In this document: piece after piece, positions 17,204 through 24,311 of the stretch
Numbering within the stretch: the stretch's first letter is position 1
Layout: every line of letters begins with the position of its first letter
Assembly: GCF_001659725.1 (NCBI RefSeq)
Contig: NZ_CP015922.1
Span: 186,001-250,000, forward strand
From: Polynucleobacter wuianus
GTDB taxonomy: Bacteria; Pseudomonadota; Gammaproteobacteria; Burkholderiales; Burkholderiaceae
Direction: 5' to 3'
Length of the DNA: 64,000 nt
Made by a program: the position numbers and the translations under genes
Notes under the pieces: model-generated
Told to the model about the DNA's origin: nothing
The model's database searches: none
Seen by the model: only the letters and a program-made list of their open reading frames with translations

Positions 17204-18016
17204 TTGTTTAAATGGCTTCTCTTATTTGCGGGTGCATATCTTTTTTATCTCTGGATAAAGGGTCAGAAGCAAGTCAATTCAAGTAAAGCAAGAACCCAAA
17301 ATCCCAAGCCAGATAAGGCTCAGAGGGCTATTGAACCAGAGGCAATGGTGCCTTGCCAGCATTGCAAGGTGCATCTTCCAAAATCAGAAGCAATCGGTTT
17401 TGAGGAGCGCTTTTATTGCACTCAAGAGCATCTCAATATGCTGGATCCTGAAGGATGGATTGGCTCTGCCAAATGGCGTCTTTCACCAAACCAAGATGTG
17501 AGGCCAGAAAATATTTCCCCAGATCTTGTAGTGATTCATCACATTAGTCTGCCACCAAGCAATTTTAAAAATAATGGGCGCTTCATTATTGATTTTTTCC
17601 AAAATAAGCTTGACCCAAATGCGCATCCTTATTTCGCAGAAATATTGGGCCAAAAAGTGTCTAGCCATTTTCTGATTACTCGATCCGGTGAGTTGCTTCA
17701 GTTTGTATCAACCCAAAATAAAGCCTGGCATGCTGGCGTTTCTTCATTTATGAGTAGAGAAAAGTGCAATGATTTTTCGATTGGTATTGAGCTTGAGGGC
17801 GATGGAGAGTCTGCTTTTGAGGGTGCCCAATATACAACTTTGACTTCTTTGGTTAAAAAATTAGAGGTAAGTTATCCCAATCTCCAATTTGCAGGACACA
17901 GTGATATCGCACCTGACAGAAAAACGGATCCTGGAATATTTTTTGACTGGCAAAAGTTCCAAAAAGAGACAGCTATTTCTCCAAAAAATCTCCCTTATGG
18001 AGTCTCTTCGCGCTAG
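17204..18016 (+). CDS. ampD: PP0621-type zinc-ribbon domain fused to N-acetyl-anhydromuramyl-L-alanine amidase
   Basis: 270 residues. Residues 1-19 form a membrane anchor. Residues 51-76 hold CQHC...YCTQEH, a small metal-binding module as in PP0621-family proteins. Residues 84-254 are AmpD: the zinc ligands are His112 (VIHHISLPP), His232 and Asp242 (GHSDIAPDRKTDPG), with Glu in GIELEG. AmpD cleaves the peptide from anhydro-muropeptides during wall recycling and is normally a free cytosolic protein of about 180 residues. In related genomes the PP0621 gene and ampD are neighbours, so this is a fusion. Start is TTG 17204, four bases after ypjD. An internal Met79 could start free AmpD. Confidence 0.88.
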   Translation: MFKWLLLFAGAYLFYLWIKGQKQVNSSKARTQNPKPDKAQRAIEPEAMVPCQHCKVHLPKSEAIGFEERFYCTQEHLNMLDPEGWIGSAKWRLSPNQDVRPENISPDLVVIHHISLPPSNFKNNGRFIIDFFQNKLDPNAHPYFAEILGQKVSSHFLITRSGELLQFVSTQNKAWHAGVSSFMSREKCNDFSIGIELEGDGESAFEGAQYTTLTSLVKKLEVSYPNLQFAGHSDIAPDRKTDPGIFFDWQKFQKETAISPKNLPYGVSSR

Positions 18017-18030
18017 TTGGGTTTTTGTAT

Positions 18031-18052
18031 GTGAGCGTACGCTTACTTTTTT
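18031..18052 (+). terminator. probable terminator after ampD
   Basis: GTGAGC (18031-18036) and GCTTAC (18041-18046) pair across GTAC with one G-T wobble and are followed by T6. The stem is short. A second small dyad, TAGCC/GGCTA, follows at 18052-18064. Confidence 0.5.
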
Positions 18053-18151
18053 AGCCTTTGGCTAAAACGGGCTAAAAATCATGCACCAAAACACCCCCAA
18101 AAATAGTGGATTACCTAGTAAAAATACTTATGAATTTTTGTCAGAAAAAGC

Positions 18152-18180
18152 TTATCAATAGTTAAATATTTCCCTATACT
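18152..18180 (+). promoter_or_regulatory. promoter of nrdAB
   Basis: TTATCA (18152-18157), a 17-base spacer and TATACT (18175-18180) form a good sigma-70 promoter about 110 bases before the nrdA start. The first NrdR box covers the -10 element and the second lies just after the expected RNA start, as expected for repression by NrdR. Confidence 0.7.
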
Positions 18181-18186
18181 TAGTGC
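18171..18186 (+). promoter_or_regulatory. NrdR box 1
   Basis: TCCCTATACTTAGTGC resembles the NrdR consensus acaCwATATvTwGTGt in both half-sites and overlaps the -10 element. It starts 31 bases before box 2, about three helical turns, the usual phase of paired NrdR sites. Confidence 0.75.
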
Positions 18187-18201
18187 CTAATGCGCTTCGA
18201 G

Positions 18202-18217
18202 ACACTAGATGTAGTGT
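18202..18217 (+). promoter_or_regulatory. NrdR box 2
   Basis: ACACTAGATGTAGTGT matches the NrdR consensus at 15 of 16 positions (G for T at position 7). With box 1 it forms the tandem operator known from ribonucleotide reductase genes, where the ATP/dATP-sensing NrdR repressor binds. Confidence 0.88.
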
Positions 18218-18290
18218 TTGAATCTAGCAATACACCATTGTTTTTTAACGATATTTTGTCCAAATAACTATATATATACGCAGGAGTAAC

Positions 18291-21275
18291 ATGACATACG
18301 CCAATCCACAGTCAGCAGGCCAAACACCTGGAGCAAATAACCCGGGAATGAGTCCTGCAGGGGCAATGAATCAGACCCCTTCTGCCAGCTTTGTAGCTGG
18401 TGGTGTTGGTGGCGCTCAGGCAACCCAGTTGTCTGACTACAAAATTATTCGCCGTAATGGCTCAGTTGTGGCTTTTGAGCCTTCCAAAATTGCGATCGCA
18501 GTAACTAAAGCATTTTTGGCAGTAAATGGTGGTCAAGGTGCAGCATCCGCACGCGTGCGTGAGCAAGTTGAGCAATTGACCCATTCAGTAGTGCGCGCTT
18601 TATTGCGTAGCCGTCCTAATGGCGGTACTTTCCACATTGAAGATATCCAAGACCAAGTGGAATTGGCTTTGATGCGTAGTGGCGAGCACAACGTTGCACG
18701 CGCATATGTTCTTTACCGCGAGAAGCGCAACCAAGAGCGCGCTGCGCAACAAGAAGTAAGTCAAGAAACACAAGCAGCTAATCAGGCGGGTGAATCCGGC
18801 ATCAAAGTGACTGATAACGGTGTTGAGAAGTATCTCGACATGGCTGCTTTACGTACCGTGATTGAAGCTGCATGCGAAGGCTTGGGCAATCATATTGACG
18901 CAACCCCAATCATTACTGAAACCATCAAGAACTTGTACGACGGTGTACCAATGGCACAAGTGTATGACTCCGCTATCTTGGCATCACGTACTTTGATTGA
19001 AAAAGATCCTGCATATAGCCAAGTTACTGCACGTATCTTGATGCACGTGATTCGTAAAGAAATTTTCGGTAAGGAAGTATTACAAGGCGATACTCAAGCT
19101 GAATACACCACTTACTTTGCTAAGTACATCAATGAAGGGATCTCTGCAGAATTATTAGACCCGCGTATGCGTGAGTTTGATTTGCCAAGATTGGCTGCTG
19201 CATTAAATGCTAGCCGTGACTTGCAGTTCAATTACCTTGGATTGCAAACTTTGTATGACCGCTATTTCTTGCACATTGAGGATCGTCGTATTGAAATGCC
19301 ACAGGCATTCTTCATGCGTGTCGCAATGGGCTTGGCTATGAATGAGTTGGATCGCGAGCGTCGCGCAATTGAGTTCTATGAAATCCTCTCTACATTTGAT
19401 TTCATGTCCAGCACGCCAACTTTGTTTAACTCCGCAACAACACGCCCACAGCTCTCTAGCTGCTACTTGACGACTGTTGAAGATGACCTCGATGGTATCT
19501 ACGAAGCCTTGAAAGAAAATGCTTTGTTGTCTAAGTTTGCTGGTGGCTTGGGTAACGACTGGACTAACGTGCGCGCTTTGGGTAGCCATATTAAAGGTAC
19601 CAACGGCAAATCACAGGGCGTTGTGCCATTCCTTAAAGTGGTAAACGACACTGCAGTTGCTGTGAACCAGGGCGGTAAACGTAAGGGTGCGGTTTGCGCC
19701 TACTTAGAAACATGGCACTTAGATATTGAAGAATTCTTGGAGTTGCGTAAGAACACTGGTGACGACCGTCGCCGTACGCATGACATGAATACTTCTAACT
19801 GGATTCCTGATTTGTTCATGAAGCGCGTGATGGAAAACGGTGATTGGACTCTGTTCTCACCTTCTAACACTCCTGATTTGCATGACAAGTTCGGCAAGGA
19901 TTTCGAAGCTGCTTACGTTGCTTACGAGCAAAAAGCAGATCGCGGTGAATTGAAGCCATTCCGCAGAATTCCAGCGCAGCAATTGTGGCGCAAGATGCTC
20001 GGTATGTTGTTTGAAACTGGCCACCCATGGATTACTTTCAAAGATCCTTGCAATATCCGTAGCCCACAGCAGCACATTGGCGTAGTTCATTCTTCAAACC
20101 TTTGTACTGAGATCACTCTCAATACAAACGAGGACGAAATCGCTGTTTGTAACCTTGGCTCTGTGAACTTAACTGCTCACATGACTACCGATGCAAACGG
20201 TAAATTGGTCTTGGATCACGAGAAACTCCAAAAAACCGTACGTACTGCAATGCGTATGTTGGATAACGTAATTGACATCAACTACTACGCTGTTGCAAAA
20301 GCACGTAATTCCAATCTCAAACATCGTCCAGTTGGTATGGGCATCATGGGCTTCCAGGATTGCTTGCACATGCAACGTATTCCTTACGCAAGCGACGCAG
20401 CAGTGAAGTTTGCCGATTCTTCTATGGAAGCGGTTTGCTATTACGCTTATCAAGCTTCTTGCGAGTTGGCTGAAGAGCGTGGTGTTTACAGTACCTATAA
20501 AGGTTCTTTGTGGGATCGCGGCATTCTCCCGCAAGATTCAGTATCTCTCTTGGCCCAAGAGCGTGGCGGATATGTAGAAGTAGATAACTCATCCACAATG
20601 GATTGGAGTGGTTTGCGTGCCCGTATTAAGCAACACGGTATGCGTAACTCCAATTGCGTAGCGATTGCACCGACTGCAACGATTTCTAACATCATTGGTG
20701 TTTCTGCTTGTATCGAACCTACCTTCCAGAACTTATTCGTGAAATCTAACCTTTCAGGTGAGTTCACAGTGGTAAACGAGTACTTGGTGCGTGATCTGAA
20801 AGATCGCGGTCTTTGGGATGAAGTCATGATTGCTGACTTGAAGTACTTTGACGGTACCTTGTCTAAGATCGATCGTATTCCTCAGGATTTGCGTGATTTG
20901 TACGCTACAGCCTTTGAAGTTGAGCCAAGCTGGTTGGTTGAAGCGGCTTCCCGTCGTCAAAAATGGATTGACCAAGCTCAGTCATTGAATATCTACATGG
21001 CGGGCGCTTCAGGCAAGAAATTGGATGACACCTACAAGTTGGCATGGTTGCGTGGCCTCAAAACCACTTATTACCTCCGCACGATGGCTGCAACCCACGT
21101 CGAGAAATCAACGGTTGCCAGCGGTCAATTGAACTCAGTATCCAGCGGTGGTGGCGTGAACGGAACGGATGCGGCAGCTGCAGCAAATGCAGGTGGCGCA
21201 GTAGAAGCCGATGGTCCAGTTTGCACAATGCGCCCAGGTGATGCTGGCTTTGAAGAATGTGAAGCATGCCAATAA
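18291..21275 (+). CDS. nrdA: class Ia ribonucleoside-diphosphate reductase, alpha subunit
   Basis: 994 residues. A low-complexity Gly/Pro/Ala tail (1-48) precedes the ATP-cone (about 50-145, KIIRRNGSVVAFEPSKI) that senses dATP/ATP. The catalytic barrel holds SSCYL, the active-site SSNLCTEI motif with Asn, Cys and Glu, and the nucleotide-site PTATISNIIG. The C-terminus ends in CEACQ, the redox-shuttle cysteine pair reduced by thioredoxin or glutaredoxin. It converts NDPs to dNDPs together with NrdB. AGGAG precedes the ATG, and the upstream paired NrdR boxes indicate control by dNTP level. Confidence 0.97.
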   Translation: MTYANPQSAGQTPGANNPGMSPAGAMNQTPSASFVAGGVGGAQATQLSDYKIIRRNGSVVAFEPSKIAIAVTKAFLAVNGGQGAASARVREQVEQLTHSVVRALLRSRPNGGTFHIEDIQDQVELALMRSGEHNVARAYVLYREKRNQERAAQQEVSQETQAANQAGESGIKVTDNGVEKYLDMAALRTVIEAACEGLGNHIDATPIITETIKNLYDGVPMAQVYDSAILASRTLIEKDPAYSQVTARILMHVIRKEIFGKEVLQGDTQAEYTTYFAKYINEGISAELLDPRMREFDLPRLAAALNASRDLQFNYLGLQTLYDRYFLHIEDRRIEMPQAFFMRVAMGLAMNELDRERRAIEFYEILSTFDFMSSTPTLFNSATTRPQLSSCYLTTVEDDLDGIYEALKENALLSKFAGGLGNDWTNVRALGSHIKGTNGKSQGVVPFLKVVNDTAVAVNQGGKRKGAVCAYLETWHLDIEEFLELRKNTGDDRRRTHDMNTSNWIPDLFMKRVMENGDWTLFSPSNTPDLHDKFGKDFEAAYVAYEQKADRGELKPFRRIPAQQLWRKMLGMLFETGHPWITFKDPCNIRSPQQHIGVVHSSNLCTEITLNTNEDEIAVCNLGSVNLTAHMTTDANGKLVLDHEKLQKTVRTAMRMLDNVIDINYYAVAKARNSNLKHRPVGMGIMGFQDCLHMQRIPYASDAAVKFADSSMEAVCYYAYQASCELAEERGVYSTYKGSLWDRGILPQDSVSLLAQERGGYVEVDNSSTMDWSGLRARIKQHGMRNSNCVAIAPTATISNIIGVSACIEPTFQNLFVKSNLSGEFTVVNEYLVRDLKDRGLWDEVMIADLKYFDGTLSKIDRIPQDLRDLYATAFEVEPSWLVEAASRRQKWIDQAQSLNIYMAGASGKKLDDTYKLAWLRGLKTTYYLRTMAATHVEKSTVASGQLNSVSSGGGVNGTDAAAAANAGGAVEADGPVCTMRPGDAGFEECEACQ

Positions 21276-21320
21276 GCAATTTGTTTATTGGATAGAAATA
21301 GAAGAATTTAGGAGAAAGTT

Positions 21321-22505
21321 ATGTTGAATTGGGAAGAAGAAGTTGCTCCAGCGCTAGCGAAAGCTGGCCTTGCACCGCAGCCGGTTGTAGCGGAGCCACA
21401 ACGCCCACAGCCAGATCAAGTAGCAATGGCACCGCAAGAAGTTGCGCCTACACCAGTACAGGCCGCTAACCTAGCTGGTGGCGCAGCCTTGCGTGTAAAT
21501 GCCGCTGATAAGCGCGTGATTAATGCTAAGACCGACGTAAATCAGTTGGTTCCGTTTAAATATAAATGGGCTTGGGAGAAGTATTTGGCGGGTTGTGCAA
21601 ATCATTGGATGCCACAAGAGATCAATATGAATCGCGATATCGCGCTTTGGAAAGATCCCAACGGCCTCACTGAAGATGAGCGTCGCATTATTAAACGCAA
21701 TCTGGGTTTCTTCACAACTGCAGATTCTTTAGCAGCAAACAATATTGTTTTGGGTACTTATCGCCACATTACCGCTCCAGAATGCCGCCAATACCTATTA
21801 CGTCAGGCTTTTGAAGAGGCAATTCATACCCACGCATACCAATATATTGTGGAATCTTTGGGCTTAGATCAGTCCGAAATCTTCAATGCGTATCACGAGA
21901 TTGACTCGATTCGCGCTAAAGATGAGTTCTTGATTCCCTATATTGATGTCTTGACCAACCCAAATTTCAAGACTGGCACATTAGAAGCTGACCAAACATT
22001 ACTCCGTTCACTCATCGTTTTTGCTTGCGTGATGGAAGGTTTGTTCTTTTATGTTGGTTTTACGCAAATACTTGCGATGGGTCGTCAAAACAAAATGACG
22101 GGTGCTGCCGAGCAGTATCAATACATCCTTCGTGACGAGTCAATGCACTGTAATTTTGGTATCGATTTGATTAACCAAATCAAGCTGGAGAACCCGCAGT
22201 TATGGACTTCCGCGTTCAAAGACGAGATTAAATCCATCTTCGAAAAAGCAGTCGAATTAGAGTACCGTTATGCCGAAGATACGATGCCTCGTGGAGTGCT
22301 TGGATTGAACGCTCCGATGTTCAAAGGGTACCTAAGATACATCTGTAATCGCAGATGTTTGCAAATAGGACTTGACGCGATGTTCCCAAATGAAGAGAAT
22401 CCATTTCCATGGATGTCAGAAATGATTGATCTGAAAAAAGAACGAAACTTTTTTGAGACACGCGTTATTGAGTATCAAACTGGCGGTGCGCTAAGTTGGG
22501 AGTAG
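21321..22505 (+). CDS. nrdB: class Ia ribonucleoside-diphosphate reductase, beta subunit
   Basis: 394 residues. The diiron and radical site is complete: Asp135 (TTADSL), Glu166 and His169 (EEAIHTHAY), Tyr173 as the radical tyrosine, Glu239 (VMEGLFFY), Glu273 and His276 (RDESMHCNFG). Residues 1-60 form an Ala/Pro/Gln-rich tail not found in E. coli NrdB. The gene follows nrdA by 45 bases with its own GGAGAAAG ribosome site and shares its NrdR-controlled promoter. Confidence 0.97.
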   Translation: MLNWEEEVAPALAKAGLAPQPVVAEPQRPQPDQVAMAPQEVAPTPVQAANLAGGAALRVNAADKRVINAKTDVNQLVPFKYKWAWEKYLAGCANHWMPQEINMNRDIALWKDPNGLTEDERRIIKRNLGFFTTADSLAANNIVLGTYRHITAPECRQYLLRQAFEEAIHTHAYQYIVESLGLDQSEIFNAYHEIDSIRAKDEFLIPYIDVLTNPNFKTGTLEADQTLLRSLIVFACVMEGLFFYVGFTQILAMGRQNKMTGAAEQYQYILRDESMHCNFGIDLINQIKLENPQLWTSAFKDEIKSIFEKAVELEYRYAEDTMPRGVLGLNAPMFKGYLRYICNRRCLQIGLDAMFPNEENPFPWMSEMIDLKKERNFFETRVIEYQTGGALSWE

Positions 22506-22837
22506 TAAGCAGTAAGTAAGCGCATAGCCGGCTAAATTGGAGATTAGACGGTTGGATAGTTTAAGAAGTCAGCAAAAACAGACTCAAATCCGAAAACCCT
22601 TGCTCAAGGGTGCCTGGGCTATTCTCTCCATTTTTTCCAGCACATTTAAGAAGCCGTTGTCCTTCGGGGCCACGGCTTTTTTTCCAGGATTCATTAGCGT
22701 GCAGCACCTAGCATCAAGCCGCGCGCCGATGAATGGCTCGCTCGTCAGATCCAAAAGGTTGCAAAACCAGGCGGAATTGGATGGTCGGGTCTTCTTAATG
22801 TAGTTTGTACTAATCCTCACGTGAAGGAGTAACACAC
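22506..22837. other. 332-base spacer between nrdB and the histone-like gene
   Basis: It holds the nrdAB terminator at 22651-22683 and, after it, a start-less open frame on the plus strand from 22698 to the TAA at 22830-22832 that reads like protein (DEWLARQIQKVAKPGG and further). No ATG, GTG or TTG begins that frame, so it may be a remnant or chance. No promoter with good boxes was recognised for the histone gene. AAGGAG at 22824-22829 is the histone ribosome site. Confidence 0.5.
22651..22683 (+). terminator. strong terminator after nrdAB with UUCG loop
   Basis: Arms AAGCCGTTGTCC and GGGCCACGGCTT close on a TTCG tetraloop with one mismatch and one wobble, followed by T5. The UUCG loop makes the hairpin unusually stable. 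Confidence 0.88.
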
Positions 22838-23107
22838 ATGGCAACAAAGAAAAAACCTGCTGCAAAGAAACCAGCTGCTAAGAAAAAAGTAGCCGCTAAG
22901 AAACCAGCTGCTAAAAAAGTAGCTAAAAAGAAGCCAGCTGCTAAGAAGCGCGTAGCCGCTAAGAAGCCAGCTGCTAAAAAAGCTGCTAAAAAGCGTCCAG
23001 CTGCTAAAAAAGTAGCTAAAAAGAAGCCAGCTGCTAAGAAGCGCGTAGCCGCTAAGAAGCCAGCTGCTAAAAAAGCTGCTAAAAAGCGCGTAGCAAAAAA
23101 AAAGTAA
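22838..23107 (+). CDS. histone H1-like Lys/Ala-rich DNA-binding protein (zero-frame product)
   Basis: 89 residues made almost only of Lys, Ala, Pro, Val and Arg in AAKKPAAKK-type repeats, like the HctB/BpH1 group and the C-terminal tail of eukaryotic H1. Such proteins bind DNA non-specifically through charge and help compact the nucleoid. AAGGAG stands 8 bases before the ATG. The gene contains a 93-base tandem duplication. Translation ends at TAA 23105-23107 right after an A9 run, yet the -1 frame continues with the same Lys/Ala composition for 42 more codons. The true product may therefore be 131 residues (slippage or an assembly indel). Confidence 0.85.
   Translation: MATKKKPAAKKPAAKKKVAAKKPAAKKVAKKKPAAKKRVAAKKPAAKKAAKKRPAAKKVAKKKPAAKKRVAAKKPAAKKAAKKRVAKKK
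22904..23089 (+). repeat. 93-base tandem repeat, two copies
   Basis: Copies at 22904-22996 and 22997-23089 agree at 92 of 93 bases (only the last base differs). 93 is a multiple of 3, so each copy adds 31 residues without changing frame. Near-identity at DNA level, including synonymous positions, points to recent duplication. Confidence 0.92.
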
Positions 23108-23232
23108 GTAAGCCTGCTGCGAAGAAAGCGGGCTCTGCTGTAAAAAAGCCCGCGGCTAAGAAAGCTGCATCAGCGACTAGTGCGTTGAATCCTGCCGCTG
23201 CTTGGCCCTTCCCAACTGGCACACGTCCTTAA
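23104..23232 (+). other. -1 frame extension of the histone-like gene
   Basis: Starting from the G at 23104 in the -1 frame, 42 codons continue the Lys/Ala pattern (VSKPAAKKAGSAVKKPAAKK), then a non-basic end ALNPAAAWPFPTGTRP and TAA 23230-23232. It has no start of its own. The last zero-frame codons are AAA AAA AAG, giving the heptamer A AAA AAG used for -1 frameshifting in dnaX. This is the rest of the gene, reached by slippage, or cut off by a one-base homopolymer error. Confidence 0.8.
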
Positions 23233-23250
23233 TCGGACGGGTGTTATCAG

Positions 23251-23278
23251 AAGGGGTCTCTCACGAGACCCCTTTTTT
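23251..23278 (+). terminator. terminator after the histone-like gene
   Basis: Perfect 10-base stem AAGGGGTCTC (23251-23260) / GAGACCCCTT (23265-23274) with loop TCAC and a run of T residues. It lies 18 bases after the -1 frame stop at 23232, so the extension sits inside the transcript. Confidence 0.92.
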
Positions 23279-23301
23279 ATTGCCTAAATTTATGGGAAAG
23301 C

Positions 23302-24261
23302 TCAGAAGCTAAAGCCAAAAGCCGTTTTGAATTGCTCAGCGATCTGCGCTTTACTCAATTGATGATTTTGTGGGCCCTGATGGGTAATTTTGATAGAGCC
23401 CATCAAACTGGCAAGTCGACCAGTGGTTTCCCAGTCCATGCCGTTTTCGAGTCCAAATAACAATCCGCCACGGAATGCGTCTCCACATCCAGTTGGATCA
23501 ACCACTTTTGCTGCTGGTACTGGTGGGATTGAGATACATTTACCTTCGCTGTAAATGTCTGCGCCCTCAGCACCCTTGGTCACAATCAGTGCTTTAACGC
23601 GTTCAGCAACTTTTGCCAAGCTCAAGCCAGTTCTTTGCGAGAGCATTTCGCCTTCGTAGTCGTTGACAGCTAGGTAGCTCGCAATATCAACCAATTCCAA
23701 AAGCTCAGGACCATTAAACATTGGCAGGCCTTGGCCTGGATCAAAGATAAAAGGAATATTTGCTTCGGCCAGCTGATGGCAGTGTTCCCACATGCCTTGA
23801 CGACCATCTGGTGCAACGATGCCAAACTTTGCAGCCCCTTTAGTGTTTTTGCTTCTTTCGGCAACCACTGTAGAAACTTGATTTAGGTGCGACTCACCCA
23901 TCGCGCCAGGGTGAAATGCTGTGATTTGATTATTTGCTTGATCCGTTGTAATCATGGCTTGAGCTGTAAAGGCATTTTCAATTTGACGAATATGGCTTGC
24001 GTCAATATTGAGTTGCTTTAAGCGACTCATATAGGGTGTGGCGTCTCCACCAACCGTTGCCATGATGATCGGGTCACCACCCAAAAGGCTGAGGTTGTAG
24101 GCAATATTGCCAGCGCATCCGCCAAATTCACGGCGCATAGTGGGTACCAAGAAGGCCACATTGAGGATGTGAATTTGCTCAGGCAGAATTTGATCGGCAA
24201 ATTTGCCTTCAAAGTTCATGATGGTGTCGTAGGCGATAGAGCCGCAGATTAAGCTAGCCAT
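23302..24261 (-). CDS. PfkB-family kinase, adenosine kinase-like
   Basis: 319 residues of the ribokinase/PfkB fold. The N-terminal GGCAGNIAYNLSLLGG motif binds substrate, and the C-terminal VDPTGCGDAFRGGLL has the anion hole and catalytic Asp. The sequence fits the bacterial adenosine kinase-like subgroup common in Burkholderiales, which would phosphorylate a nucleoside or sugar. It is the last gene after prmA on this strand, 50 bases downstream. Confidence 0.8.
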   Translation of the reverse strand: MASLICGSIAYDTIMNFEGKFADQILPEQIHILNVAFLVPTMRREFGGCAGNIAYNLSLLGGDPIIMATVGGDATPYMSRLKQLNIDASHIRQIENAFTAQAMITTDQANNQITAFHPGAMGESHLNQVSTVVAERSKNTKGAAKFGIVAPDGRQGMWEHCHQLAEANIPFIFDPGQGLPMFNGPELLELVDIASYLAVNDYEGEMLSQRTGLSLAKVAERVKALIVTKGAEGADIYSEGKCISIPPVPAAKVVDPTGCGDAFRGGLLFGLENGMDWETTGRLASLMGSIKITHQGPQNHQLSKAQIAEQFKTAFGFSF

Positions 24262-24311
24262 AAATTACTTTCTGTAGGTATGAGGTAGTGAAAAATAGAA
24301 TCTAAACGAGT

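Noticed and set aside
18291..21275. Several minus-strand frames of 65-128 codons across nrdA
   Set aside because: They are antisense shadows of a high-confidence gene, with no start context or motifs of their own.
22537..22803. 88-codon plus-strand frame after nrdB
   Set aside because: It spans the UUCG terminator of nrdAB and has no ribosome site or recognisable motif.
22838..23107. CRISPR-like or satellite array
   Set aside because: The repeats are coding, in frame and without spacers; they are Lys/Ala codon repeats of an H1-like protein.
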